Notes under the pieces: generated by a model
What the model was told of the DNA's origin: nothing
Databases searched by the model: none
What the model saw: only the letters and a program-made list of their open reading frames with translations
Made by a program: the position numbers and the translations under genes
Part shown: one piece after another, positions 40,236 through 48,892 of the stretch
How the letters are laid out: the number at the start of each line of letters is the position of its first letter
Position numbering within the stretch: the first letter of the stretch is position 1
Source: Microcella indica
Lineage (GTDB): Bacteria > Actinomycetota > Actinomycetes > Actinomycetales > Microbacteriaceae
Assembly (NCBI RefSeq): GCF_013414345.1
Contig: NZ_CP058670.1
Span: forward strand, 1,798,001 to 1,862,000
Reading direction: 5' to 3'
DNA: 64,000 bases

Positions 40236-41672
40236 GTGACTACTTCGGGGAACGGCGACTTCTACGAGGCGCAGCAGCTCGCAATGCGCATTCGAGTGGT
40301 GACAGACCACCTTGTGGACGGGTTGCGATCGGCGAATTCATTGGTCGATTGGATCCCGAATAGGGCCGTCTCTGCGCGATCTCTTCGCGGTCGGCCGACT
40401 CCACTCACGATGGCGCGATTCGATGAGACGCGATACTTGAGCGCTTGGAAGAGCGCCTTATGGGGGTTCTACGGCCGCAAGAGTCGAGCGCGGGAGTACG
40501 AGCGGAACGAGCCGCTTGCAGACGCATGGCGCAAGCACCAGTCGCATTGGGCAAAGAAGATGCGATCGCGCGACGCAGAGATCGCAGAGTTCGATGCGGC
40601 CATAGATGCTCGGAAGCGCGCAGCCGAGGAGTACAACGCACGCGCCTTGCAATTGAAGGATTCCGCCCGCGGAGGAGATCGAGAGTCTCAATGGGATTTC
40701 AGCAAGCTCCTCATTGCGGAGTATGCGAAGAGGAACCTACCTAGGGATCGTATTCGCGCTTCGCTCTCATTCGAGTCCAAGCGCGTGGTTCTCGAAACGG
40801 AGGTCCCCCTAGACACGATCGTCCCCCGCGAGAAGTCAGTTCGACGACTCAAGACGACCGGAGAGATTCGGTACTCCAACCGAACTGACGCTGACGTCCG
40901 GAGGCTCTACTCGCGCTATCTGGCACAGGTTGCACTGTCTACGGTCAACGCGATCTTCGCTCTGACCGACGACGAACTAGTCGAAACCGCGGTCGTCAAC
41001 CTGTACGTCGTCGCCCCGAATCCCGCTACCGGTCTAGTAGGCCCAACAACACTCCTCAGCTTGATGGCGTCGCGAAGCGAAATCGAAGCGATCGATCTCG
41101 CAGCTGTGGACCCGGTCGCCTGCCTTCGCCACCTCTCAGCGACGGTGTCGAGAAGCCCGTCGGAGGTAGTCCCAGTTCGACCTATTGCGTCCGTGGACAT
41201 GGCTGATGCCCGATTCGTGACCGAGGCCGATGTGCTCAGCGCGCTAGACACCAGGCCGAACCTGATGGAGCTATCGCCGACCGAGTTTGAGTCTCTCGTC
41301 CAGAACCTCTTCGCCAGCATGGGGCTCGACACTAAGCAGACTCGCGCGTCCCGCGATGGCGGAGTGGATGCGATCGCCTTCGACCCACGACCGATCATCG
41401 GCGGCAAGATCGTCATCCAGGCCAAGCGGTACAAGAATGTCGTAGGAGTGAGCGCCGTCCGAGACCTATTCGGCACACTGCAAAATGAGGGTGGGAGCAA
41501 GGGAATCCTTGTGACGACGAGCGGCTACGGAAGGGCGAGCTTTGAGTTCGCGAAGAACAAGCCGCTCGAACTGATCGATGGTTCGGGACTGCTCTTCTTG
41601 CTCAAGGAGCACGCGGGAATCGACGCTCGAATAGTCGTTCCGGAGGACTGGCTGGAACCCACTCCCGACTAG
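40236..41672 (+). CDS. Restriction endonuclease, Mrr-like C-terminal domain
   Basis: A 478-residue protein. The C-terminal ~120 residues are an Mrr_cat PD-(D/E)XK nuclease: LSPTEFESLVQNLFASMGL, then SRDGGVDAIAFD (Asp), KIVIQAKRYKNVVG (Gln-x-Lys) and KGILVTTSGYGRASFEF. The N-terminal ~330 residues include a charged helical region (EIAEFDAAIDARKRAAEEY) and a domain of unknown role, perhaps target sensing. GTG 40236 has a GGAGA site 9 bases upstream; the longer frame overlaps the helicase remnant. Codon use is less GC-biased than in the housekeeping genes. Mrr enzymes cut modified DNA, suggesting defence. Confidence 0.82.
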   Translation: MTTSGNGDFYEAQQLAMRIRVVTDHLVDGLRSANSLVDWIPNRAVSARSLRGRPTPLTMARFDETRYLSAWKSALWGFYGRKSRAREYERNEPLADAWRKHQSHWAKKMRSRDAEIAEFDAAIDARKRAAEEYNARALQLKDSARGGDRESQWDFSKLLIAEYAKRNLPRDRIRASLSFESKRVVLETEVPLDTIVPREKSVRRLKTTGEIRYSNRTDADVRRLYSRYLAQVALSTVNAIFALTDDELVETAVVNLYVVAPNPATGLVGPTTLLSLMASRSEIEAIDLAAVDPVACLRHLSATVSRSPSEVVPVRPIASVDMADARFVTEADVLSALDTRPNLMELSPTEFESLVQNLFASMGLDTKQTRASRDGGVDAIAFDPRPIIGGKIVIQAKRYKNVVGVSAVRDLFGTLQNEGGSKGILVTTSGYGRASFEFAKNKPLELIDGSGLLFLLKEHAGIDARIVVPEDWLEPTPD

Positions 41673-41979
41673 GGATCCCGGCCGCACCTCGTACCACCAG
41701 CTGTTGCACGCGACATCGCAAAGTTTGCGCGCCGCCTCATGGAAGGCTAGAACCGCAACCAGAGCAGACTAGCTGGTTAGAAGGCTTGACGATCCAAGGC
41801 CTCTGCCCACGACTACCGGGCAAGTCAGAGCCAGCGTGGAGATGGAGCCGGTCATGTCAGACGGACCATGAATCGGCCCGGCTAGGCACAGTAGGAGCGC
41901 CAGAGGGCGGGGACTGATCTCCAATCGGACGGTACCGGCTTCGATCCAGGTTCGTCTCTTGAGATCAGTTGATCGGACG
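41673..41979. other. 307-bp gap without a recognisable gene
   Basis: Between the Mrr-like gene and the convergent PIN-like gene. Frames here are short and lack ribosome-binding sites; a 91-codon minus-strand frame (41769-42044) has serine-rich, unstructured composition and overlaps the PIN gene end. I see no tRNA, hairpin terminator or repeat. It is relatively AT-rich for this genome. Confidence 0.5.
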
Positions 41980-42444
41980 CTAGATGCGCCAGCCCTCACG
42001 GCGCGCGAGTTCGACGAATCCGATGCACTCGACCCCAAACTCATCGGCGACGTTGGGGATCATTAGGTTGTGTGGGTGGGCGTTCCACCCGGCGCGGTGC
42101 TCGTCGGTGACAATGATCCTCCCGTGCTGCACGCCGTGTGCCACCACGAACGGGTCGGCGGCGTTCTTCTCAACGCGCGCCCAGCCCGGGTACTGCTCGG
42201 TAATCGTCTGGGCGAGCTCTAGTTCCGGCCGGTCAGGCGGGCACAGGAAGCCCTCCGTGGTGGTCGCCCAATCATGCAGCTCATCGTCGCCCTGTCGGGT
42301 TTCATCGAGCGCTTCCGAGCAGATGCATGCCCGCCCGTCGTCGATGAGTTGCTCCAACGGCAACCAGACGCTCGGGAAGATGTCGCGAGGATTCCGCCGC
42401 GTCAGCATGATCAGAATGCTCGTGTCGATCGTGTAGTCGCTCAC
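41980..42444 (-). CDS. DUF4411 PIN-like toxin of a toxin-antitoxin-type pair
   Basis: A 154-residue PIN-like protein. The first acidic residue is in YTIDTSILIML, the middle one in NAADPFVVAHG, and the last in RIIVTDEHRAGW, giving the PIN-type Asp cluster of metal-dependent RNases. The tail IPNVADEFGVECIGFVELAR is the DUF4411 ending. ATG 42444 overlaps the stop of the HTH/protease gene upstream (ATGA). The family is known next to Xre-COG2856 genes, so it is the toxin side of the pair. Confidence 0.85.
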   Translation of the reverse strand: MSDYTIDTSILIMLTRRNPRDIFPSVWLPLEQLIDDGRACICSEALDETRQGDDELHDWATTTEGFLCPPDRPELELAQTITEQYPGWARVEKNAADPFVVAHGVQHGRIIVTDEHRAGWNAHPHNLMIPNVADEFGVECIGFVELARREGWRI

Positions 42445-43574
42445 TCGCGCACCACACCTCCAGAACGCCGGAAGTCTTCGACCATGCGCTCCACCACGGG
42501 GAGACGTGCGCGAAGCAGGTATGTCGCGTCGAGATAGCTAACACGCTCGGAATCAAGCGCCTCGACAACCGCGCCGAGATACGCAGGCCCAAGGTCTCGC
42601 GTCCGCAAAGTCCACGGCGGCGGAAATCCATCGGCGTCCCGGAGTTTCTGCCTCGCAACGCGCCACTCGGCCTCAGACTCTTCGCGGAACTCGTTCAGTG
42701 CTTCTTCGTCGATCAGCCCGAGGGTGCAAAGGCGAATGCCCGCAGCGATCTGACTGACTCGAAACTCACCTGCAATATCGCGGATCATGCGGCGGAGATC
42801 AGGGTTTCGAGGAACCGCGCGAACCTCGCTCTCTGGCATCAGGAAGTGTGCGGCAAACCGGTTCGCCAGAACTTCTGCGTATACAGACTCAGCGAGGACG
42901 CACACTCCACTTGTTCGGTTGGCAATGTGCGCAACCTCGTGAAAGAGAGAGAAGACCTTCCCGTTTGGCGCATCAGCGCCATTTATTAGAATGATCGGCA
43001 GTTGGTCGTGGTAGATGGATAGGCCACGAAAGACGTCGTAGTCAATCCCGGTTGTCTGAAAGATGAGGTAGCCACGGGCTTCCAGCTGACCCCTCCAGAA
43101 ATTGAAGACAGCGTTTGCTGCCGTTTCGTTCGGACGAAACTCGTCTCTGAGGCCCAGCGCGTGGCGGAACTCCGCAGCGCGTTCCTGAACGTTGTCAAAG
43201 TCGACCTCGCCGGGCTTGATGGGCAAATCGCCCTCACCGACTAGCTCCGCGAAGACTGCACGCTGTGCATCGGCGCGGCGCATTTGCTTGTATAGAGCCG
43301 CCGGAAGCGTCCCATCAGCACGACCGCGGAAGTCTGCTGTCCGAGCGACGTCGGGCTCGTCGGGGGGTGGCCCCAATAAGAACGCTAGGGTTCGGTCCAG
43401 TCGCCTGGCGATCAGTCGCGCTTGACGCAGCGTTGGCTCGGCCTCGCCGGACTCGAACTTCTCGTAGCGATCCGCGCCGAGGTTCGCCGCTCGTGCGACT
43501 TCCGCCGTATCCAGGCGCACCATTTCGCGAGCCCACCCGAGTGTGCCCGGATTGATCGGAACGCGCGTAGCCAC
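42441..43574 (-). CDS. XRE-HTH / ImmA-IrrE metallopeptidase (antitoxin-like)
   Basis: A 377-residue protein. The N-terminal ~60 residues are a Xre helix-turn-helix (LDTAEVARAANLGADRYEKF, then PTLRQARLIARRLD). The middle has the zinc-protease motif HEVAHIAN in VFSLFHEVAHIANR with the downstream ANRFAAHFLMPE, as in ImmA/IrrE (COG2856). Such proteins repress the operon and cleave partner proteins. The stop overlaps the PIN-like gene (ATGA), forming a two-gene unit. It probably autoregulates and releases the toxin under stress or phage attack. Confidence 0.9.
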   Translation of the reverse strand: MATRVPINPGTLGWAREMVRLDTAEVARAANLGADRYEKFESGEAEPTLRQARLIARRLDRTLAFLLGPPPDEPDVARTADFRGRADGTLPAALYKQMRRADAQRAVFAELVGEGDLPIKPGEVDFDNVQERAAEFRHALGLRDEFRPNETAANAVFNFWRGQLEARGYLIFQTTGIDYDVFRGLSIYHDQLPIILINGADAPNGKVFSLFHEVAHIANRTSGVCVLAESVYAEVLANRFAAHFLMPESEVRAVPRNPDLRRMIRDIAGEFRVSQIAAGIRLCTLGLIDEEALNEFREESEAEWRVARQKLRDADGFPPPWTLRTRDLGPAYLGAVVEALDSERVSYLDATYLLRARLPVVERMVEDFRRSGGVVRE

Positions 43575-43840
43575 GACTCAGACCTTCCTTTGCTTCTCCA
43601 AGAGACTAGGGCAGCCGGCCGGCTCTCCTATGAAGCGACGGTCCTCTCGCGCTTCGATCAAGCGTCGGCGGGCTGTCCCATTCACCGTTGCTTCGAATCA
43701 CCGTTCTGCGTTCGAGGAGCCTCGCGCCGCACATCCTGCGACTGCTGCGCGATCGTGGGCGGCATGGGGCGTCCTGAGATGTCACCTTTCTGTTCAGCAG
43801 GCAGCCCTGCGCAACCCTGAAGTCCGGACGGCAGCCCGTC

Positions 43841-44554
43841 CTAATCGAGCAACACAGTGTCTGCGATCATGGCCACAACATCCTCCAACGAGGCGTAGTC
43901 GGCGGTGGTCAGCCCGCTGTGGGACGCGAGCATTGGGCTCACGTCCCGCATCTCGTCGAAGGTCGTGCGGTGGGCAATCGGAATTACGCGCCCGGACCCG
44001 AGCAACACCGACAGTTCCTTGTCCGCGATCCCCTCGGCATTGAGACTCTTGAGCATCGCCGGGGTAACGAGCACTATTCCGGCGCGGGAGTTCTTCAACC
44101 CCTTGTCGATCTGCCGCATGAGCGGCGTTCCCAGAGGAACATCTTTCTCACTGAACCACACCTTCACGTCGAGCGCAGTCAGGAGGTTGTAGAACTCCAG
44201 TGCGTCACCGTTTCGATCGTCCCAGGCGTGGCAGAGGAATAGGTCGCGCCCGTCGGTGTCGGTCTGGGCGATTCGAACGACTTGCTCATGTACAGGATTG
44301 AGCGTCTGGTATTCGCGCACCGAGTAGGTGACGGACGAGCGCCGTGCACGGCTCGCGCTGCTGCGATTGCCACTCCGTCCGCCGCCAGTCGAGCGGCTGA
44401 CGAAACTTGGAAAGCGTTTCGGCGCCGGTGGCGGTGTGAAGACGGGGGGCGGGGAGTAGTAGCTGCGCCGTGACGAGCGATAGCGACATGCAGGGCAGTT
44501 AGCAGCACCGCTTGCGGTGCGGTGACCTTCGACTGGAGCAGTGCATTGAGACAT
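43841..44554 (-). CDS. TIR-domain protein with N-terminal zinc ribbon
   Basis: A 237-residue protein. Residues 1-25 (MSQCTAPVEGHRTASGAANC, then PAC) give Cys4, His11, Cys20, Cys23 for zinc. A linker rich in Ser, Arg, Pro and Gly follows. The last ~130 residues are a TIR domain: RDLFLCHAWDDR, VKVWFSEKDVPLGTPL, AGIVLVTPAML and an Glu in GIADKELSVLL. Many bacterial TIR domains cleave NAD+ in antiviral defence. ATG 44554 lacks a clear ribosome-binding site; it is chosen for the conserved-looking ribbon. No partner sensor gene adjoins it. Confidence 0.8.
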   Translation of the reverse strand: MSQCTAPVEGHRTASGAANCPACRYRSSRRSYYSPPPVFTPPPAPKRFPSFVSRSTGGGRSGNRSSASRARRSSVTYSVREYQTLNPVHEQVVRIAQTDTDGRDLFLCHAWDDRNGDALEFYNLLTALDVKVWFSEKDVPLGTPLMRQIDKGLKNSRAGIVLVTPAMLKSLNAEGIADKELSVLLGSGRVIPIAHRTTFDEMRDVSPMLASHSGLTTADYASLEDVVAMIADTVLLD

Positions 44555-44847
44555 GTGCGGAGCATATGTGCCGCCTCCGACACGGAGACTATGTACACGC
44601 GAGGCATTCGCCGAATGCGTAGTCCGCGCCCTCCTCGATTGTGACACCTTTCGGAGTGTTCTCACTTCTGTGCCGCCCAGCGATACATCCGAAATTTCCT
44701 GGGACCATTGATAGGGCGGACCAGACTTCAACCCGTTAGCGACGGATTATGAGTGCGCATCCTCGAAACTTGAGACTGAAGGGATAGTGACCGGGCCAGA
44801 CTTGAGCCAGCACAGATGCGCAGGCTTCCAAAAGTTCTTGTCTACGT

Positions 44848-46362
44848 CTACGCTTGCGCCCGCTCCAGCACGAGCTCGCGCACGCGAGCAGCATCGGCCT
44901 TCCCGCCCATCGACTTCATGACGGCACCGATGACGGCGCCGGCGGCCTGCACCTTGCCGTCGCGGATCTTCTCCAGCACGTCGGGCTGCTGCGCGAGCGC
45001 CGCATCGACCGCCGCGATGAGAGCGCCGTCGTCCGAGACGACCTCCAGACCGCGAGCCGCCACGACCTCGGAGGGAGTGCCCTCCCCCTCGATGACACCC
45101 TCGAGCGCCTGCCGGGCCAGTCGGTCGGTGAGCGCACCCGACTCGACGAGCTGCACGATCTCGGCCACGTGGGCTGCGGTGATGAGCGACGCCGGTTCAG
45201 CATCCCGAGCGTTCGCGATGCGGGCGATCTCGCCCGTCCACCACTTGCGGGCCTGCTGCGGTGACGCGCCCGCCGCGACCGTGTCGGTGACCTCCACGAG
45301 CAGGCCGCTGTTCACGACGTCGCGGAACTCCAGGTCGGTGAAACCCCACTCCTCCTTGAGGCGGCGGCGTCGGGCCGCGGGGGGCTCCGGCAGGGCATCC
45401 CGAAGTTCGTCGATGAGGGCCTGCGTCGGCACGACCGGCAGCAGGTCAGGCTCCGGGAAGTAGCGGTAGTCGTCGGCGTCGCTCTTCACGCGGCCCGCCG
45501 ACGTCACACCCGTATCCTCATGCCAGTGGCGGGTCTCCTGCTGAATCGAGCCGCCCTTCGCCAGAATCGCCGCCTGGCGCTGAATCTCGTAACGCACCGC
45601 CCGCTCCACAGAACGGAACGAGTTCACGTTCTTGGTCTCCGTGCGGATGCCCAGCTCAGCCTGCCCGCGCGGCCGCAGCGACACGTTCGCATCGCAGCGC
45701 AGGTTGCCCCGCTCCATGCGCGCCTCGCTGATGCCCAGCGCCCGCACCATGTCGCGGATCGTGCTCACGTAGGCCTTCGCGATCTCCGGCGCGCGGTGCT
45801 CGGCGCCGTAGATCGGCTTCGTCACGATCTCCACGAGCGGCACGCCCGCGCGGTTGTAATCGACGAGCGAAGACTCAGCACCCTGGATGCGGCCCGTCGA
45901 GCCGCCCACGTGCGTGAGCTTGCCGGCATCCTCCTCCATGTGGGCGCGCTCGATCGGGATGGCGACCAGCGTGCCGTCCTCCAGCTCGACCTCGACCTCG
46001 CCCTCGAAGGCGATCGGCTCGTCGTACTGGCTGATCTGGTAGTTCTTCGCCAGATCCGGGTAGAAGTAGTTCTTGCGGCTGAACGTGCTGCTCGGCGCGA
46101 TCTGGCAGCCGAGCGCGAGCCCTAACGAGATCGCGAACTGCACGGCCTGCTCGTTGACGACCGGAAGGCTGCCGGGCAGGCCCAGGCAGACCGGGGTGAT
46201 CGCCGTGTTGGGGTCGGTGATGTCGTTGTCGCTCAGCGCGGGGTTGGGGGCGTCTGAGAACATCTTCGTCTTCGTGCTCAGCTCGACGTGCACCTCGAAG
46301 CCGAGCACCGGCTCGAACATCTCGAGTGCCTTGTCGAAGTCCATGAGTTCTGCCTTCGCCAT
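44848..46362 (-). CDS. gatB: Aspartyl/glutamyl-tRNA(Asn/Gln) amidotransferase subunit B
   Basis: A 504-residue GatB. It starts [20 protein letters not shown], leading into [18 protein letters not shown], with the cluster [20 protein letters not shown] and [10 protein letters not shown]. The phosphorylation and transamidation core includes [21 protein letters not shown]. The C-terminal YqeY-type helical tail (about 150 residues) binds tRNA. GatB activates the mischarged Glu or Asp on tRNA for amidation by GatA. ATG 46362 shares one base with the gatA stop. Part of gatCAB. Confidence 0.97.
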   Translation of the reverse strand: MAKAELMDFDKALEMFEPVLGFEVHVELSTKTKMFSDAPNPALSDNDITDPNTAITPVCLGLPGSLPVVNEQAVQFAISLGLALGCQIAPSSTFSRKNYFYPDLAKNYQISQYDEPIAFEGEVEVELEDGTLVAIPIERAHMEEDAGKLTHVGGSTGRIQGAESSLVDYNRAGVPLVEIVTKPIYGAEHRAPEIAKAYVSTIRDMVRALGISEARMERGNLRCDANVSLRPRGQAELGIRTETKNVNSFRSVERAVRYEIQRQAAILAKGGSIQQETRHWHEDTGVTSAGRVKSDADDYRYFPEPDLLPVVPTQALIDELRDALPEPPAARRRRLKEEWGFTDLEFRDVVNSGLLVEVTDTVAAGASPQQARKWWTGEIARIANARDAEPASLITAAHVAEIVQLVESGALTDRLARQALEGVIEGEGTPSEVVAARGLEVVSDDGALIAAVDAALAQQPDVLEKIRDGKVQAAGAVIGAVMKSMGGKADAARVRELVLERAQA

Positions 46363-47897
46363 CAGCGCTGCCCTCCCGTCGCACCCTGAGCGGCCAGAGC
46401 CAGCTCGGGCGCCTGCGACCACAGCGGGCCGCCCCACTGCGCCTCGAGCAGCTGCTCGACCGCCGCGCCCACCGTGTACAGGCGAGCATCCTCGCGTGCG
46501 GGCGCCATGATCTGCAGCCCCACCGGCAGGCCGTCCTCCGGCGCGAGACCCATCGGCAGGCCCATGCCGGGCACTCCCGCCAGGTTCGCCGGAATCGTCG
46601 TCACGTCGTTCAAGTACATCGCGAGCGGGTCCGACATCTTCTCGCCGAACTTGAACGCCGTCGTCGGCGCGGACGGCGACACGAGAACATCCGCCTGCGC
46701 GAACGCCGCCGCGAAGTCGCGCTGAATGAGCGTGCGCACCTTCTGCGCACTGCCGTAGTAGGCGTCGTAGTAGCCCGCCGACAGCGCGTACGTGCCCAAG
46801 ATGATGCGTCGCTTCACCTCGGGGCCGAACCCGGCCTCGCGCGTCGCCGCCATGACATCCTCGACCGTTCCGCCCGCGACCTCGCGGCGCAGACCGAAGC
46901 GCACCGAATCGAACTTCGCCAGGTTGCTCGACGCCTCCGCCGGCAGAATCAGGTAGTACGCAGCGATCGCATACTCGAAGTTCGGAGCGCTGACCTCGAC
47001 GATCTCGGCACCCGCCGCCGCCATCAGGTCGAGCGTCTCGTGGTAGCGCTGCTTCACGCCCGCCTGGAAGCCCTCGCCCTCGAGCTCCTTCACCACGCCG
47101 ACGCGCACGCCCTTGAGAGCGTCACCCGACTGGCCTGCGCGCGCCGCAGCCGCCATCGACGGCCACGCATCCGGAATCGACGTCGCATCGCGCGGGTCGT
47201 GCCCGCCGATCACGTCGTGCACGAGAGCCGCATCCAGAACCGAGCGCGACACCGGGCCCACCTGGTCGAGGCTGCTCGCGAGCGCGATCGCGCCGTAGCG
47301 GCTCACCCCGCCGTACGTCGGCTTCACGCCCACCGACCCGGTGACCGCGGCCGGCTGGCGGATCGAGCCGCCCGTGTCGCTGCCGAGCGCGATCGGCGCC
47401 TCGAACGCCGACACCGCCGCCGCCGAACCGCCGCCCGAACCACCGGGAATCCGGTCCAGTGCCCACGGGTTCTTCGTCGGCCCGTACGCCGAGTGCTCCG
47501 TCGAGGAGCCCATCGCGAACTCGTCCATGTTCGTCTTGCCGAGCGGAATCAGGCGCGCCTCACGCAGGCGGGCGACGACCGTCGCGTCGTACGGCGGCAC
47601 CCACCCCTCGAGGATGCGCGAACCGGAGGTGCTCGGCATATCCAGCGCGCACAGCACGTCCTTGATGGCGATCGGCACGCCGGCCAGCTCGCCCAAAGGC
47701 TTGCCCGCAGCACGGTCGGCGTCGACCGCCGCGGCCGAGTCGAGGGCGTCGGCGCTCACGTGCAAGAACGCATGAACATCCCCGTCGACGGCCGCGATGC
47801 GGTCCAGGTGCGCCTGCGTCACCTCGACGCTCGAGACGTCGCCCGACGTCAGGCGAGACGACAGGTCGGCAGCAGAAAGGCGAGTGAGATCGGTCAT
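46362..47897 (-). CDS. gatA: Aspartyl/glutamyl-tRNA(Asn/Gln) amidotransferase subunit A
   Basis: A 511-residue amidase-family enzyme. The catalytic triad is Lys79 in [10 protein letters not shown], cis-Ser154 in [12 protein letters not shown] and Ser178 in [13 protein letters not shown]. GatA frees ammonia from glutamine or asparagine and passes it to GatB. The sequence [20 protein letters not shown] is characteristic. Start at ATG 47897, 11 bp after the gatC stop. The reading order gatC, gatA, gatB is normal for actinobacteria. Confidence 0.97.
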   Translation of the reverse strand: MTDLTRLSAADLSSRLTSGDVSSVEVTQAHLDRIAAVDGDVHAFLHVSADALDSAAAVDADRAAGKPLGELAGVPIAIKDVLCALDMPSTSGSRILEGWVPPYDATVVARLREARLIPLGKTNMDEFAMGSSTEHSAYGPTKNPWALDRIPGGSGGGSAAAVSAFEAPIALGSDTGGSIRQPAAVTGSVGVKPTYGGVSRYGAIALASSLDQVGPVSRSVLDAALVHDVIGGHDPRDATSIPDAWPSMAAAARAGQSGDALKGVRVGVVKELEGEGFQAGVKQRYHETLDLMAAAGAEIVEVSAPNFEYAIAAYYLILPAEASSNLAKFDSVRFGLRREVAGGTVEDVMAATREAGFGPEVKRRIILGTYALSAGYYDAYYGSAQKVRTLIQRDFAAAFAQADVLVSPSAPTTAFKFGEKMSDPLAMYLNDVTTIPANLAGVPGMGLPMGLAPEDGLPVGLQIMAPAREDARLYTVGAAVEQLLEAQWGGPLWSQAPELALAAQGATGGQR

Positions 47898-47908
47898 GAT
47901 CGTGGCCC

Positions 47909-48208
47909 CTACTGCTCTTCGCCCAGGATGGCGGTCACGCGGAAGCGGCTGCCGTCGTGGTCGGGCGCGCCCGCGAGGGCCTGCTCCGTCGTGAGCGTCT
48001 GCCCCACCTCGTCGGGGCGCATGCCGCCCGTCAGCGGAATCGGGTGGCTCGTCGCCGGCACATCCGGCGTCGCGACGCGCTGCACGGTCGCCACCGCGTC
48101 GACGATCGCGCCGAGCTCGCCCGTGAGCTGCTCGATCTCGTCGTCGGTCAAAGCGATGCGGGCAAGCGACGCCAGGTGCGCGACGCGCTCGGGCGTGATC
48201 TCAGACAT
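47909..48208 (-). CDS. gatC: Aspartyl/glutamyl-tRNA(Asn/Gln) amidotransferase subunit C
   Basis: A 99-residue GatC, which stabilises the GatA-GatB complex. The start [20 protein letters not shown] and the helix [20 protein letters not shown] are typical, and [20 protein letters not shown] is the C-terminal belt that wraps between the other subunits. ATG 48208 is preferred over an extended frame because of the conserved start. It is the first gene of the gatCAB operon. Confidence 0.95.
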   Translation of the reverse strand: MSEITPERVAHLASLARIALTDDEIEQLTGELGAIVDAVATVQRVATPDVPATSHPIPLTGGMRPDEVGQTLTTEQALAGAPDHDGSRFRVTAILGEEQ

Positions 48209-48300
48209 GGGACTCCGAAACGAAAATTGCAGGCAAGCGGGACGCTCCCATCCTACTGAGACGGATGCTCGGCCCCGACGGGGCTCACGCGAGGGGTCCC

Positions 48301-48342
48301 ACGGGACAGCGCCCACGGGACAGCACTCACGGCTCAGCGCTC
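48301..48342 (+). repeat. Three tandem 14-bp repeats
   Basis: Units at 48301-48314, 48315-48328 and 48329-48342 share ACGGGACAGC-type sequence with a few substitutions. They lie in the gap before gatC and touch the stop codon of the convergent-side lipoprotein gene. No hairpin or coding function is apparent. Confidence 0.6.
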
Positions 48343-48793
48343 ACGCCACGGGGCGGCACTCGCTCTCGCCCGTAAGCGTCATCGCGCTGTCGCTCGCGCG
48401 GAACAGCAGCAGCTCGCCCTGCGCGCTCTCGCCCTTCAGCTCGATGACGTCAGACACCTCGGTGAGCGTCACCTCGAGATCATGGGCTCGCCACGCCTCC
48501 TCCACCCGATCGGCAGCGCGAGACGGCGACGCCGGCGCCTCGGCCAGGCGCAGCGCCGGGAAGCGCTCCCCCGTCACCCACAGCGGAATCGTGCACTCGC
48601 GCGGCGTCGGATCGTCCTGCACCGACCAGGAGCCGCCCGCCGCCGCCTGGGTGTCGTCGAGCAGCGCGACGAAGCGCTCACGCGCCTCCTCGTCCTCCAC
48701 CGCCGACGGAGCCTGCAGCGTGCATCCGCTGAGAGCGGCGACACCGATGACCGCCGCCACGGCGACGATGCCGAACCTGCTGCGCCTGATCAT
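48341..48793 (-). CDS. Hypothetical lipoprotein
   Basis: A 150-residue secreted lipoprotein: signal sequence IVAVAAVIGVAALSGCTL with lipobox LSGC (Cys24). The mature part is a small alpha/beta domain with two further Cys residues (RECTIPLW and SECRPVA) that could form a disulfide. I do not recognise a function. ATG 48793. It lies upstream of gatC on the same strand, 130 bp away, and downstream of the DUF1023 gene. Confidence 0.7.
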   Translation of the reverse strand: MIRRSRFGIVAVAAVIGVAALSGCTLQAPSAVEDEEARERFVALLDDTQAAAGGSWSVQDDPTPRECTIPLWVTGERFPALRLAEAPASPSRAADRVEEAWRAHDLEVTLTEVSDVIELKGESAQGELLLFRASDSAMTLTGESECRPVA

Positions 48794-48892
48794 GGCCCTC
48801 CGCGGTCAACCTAACACCGGCATGCGCCGCAGGAACAGCAGACTGTCAGGTCTGCGTGGGTGGCGGTCGGGTGGCAGCCAGCGCGAGGCTGC

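Noticed and set aside
41900-41970. Possible tRNA remnant (GGCTTCGATCC) in the gap after the Mrr-like gene
   Set aside because: The flanking bases do not pair as a T stem and there is no acceptor stem or CCA end.
41769-42044. A 91-codon minus-strand frame
   Set aside because: Serine-rich random-looking composition, no ribosome-binding site, and it overlaps the end of the PIN-like gene on the same strand.
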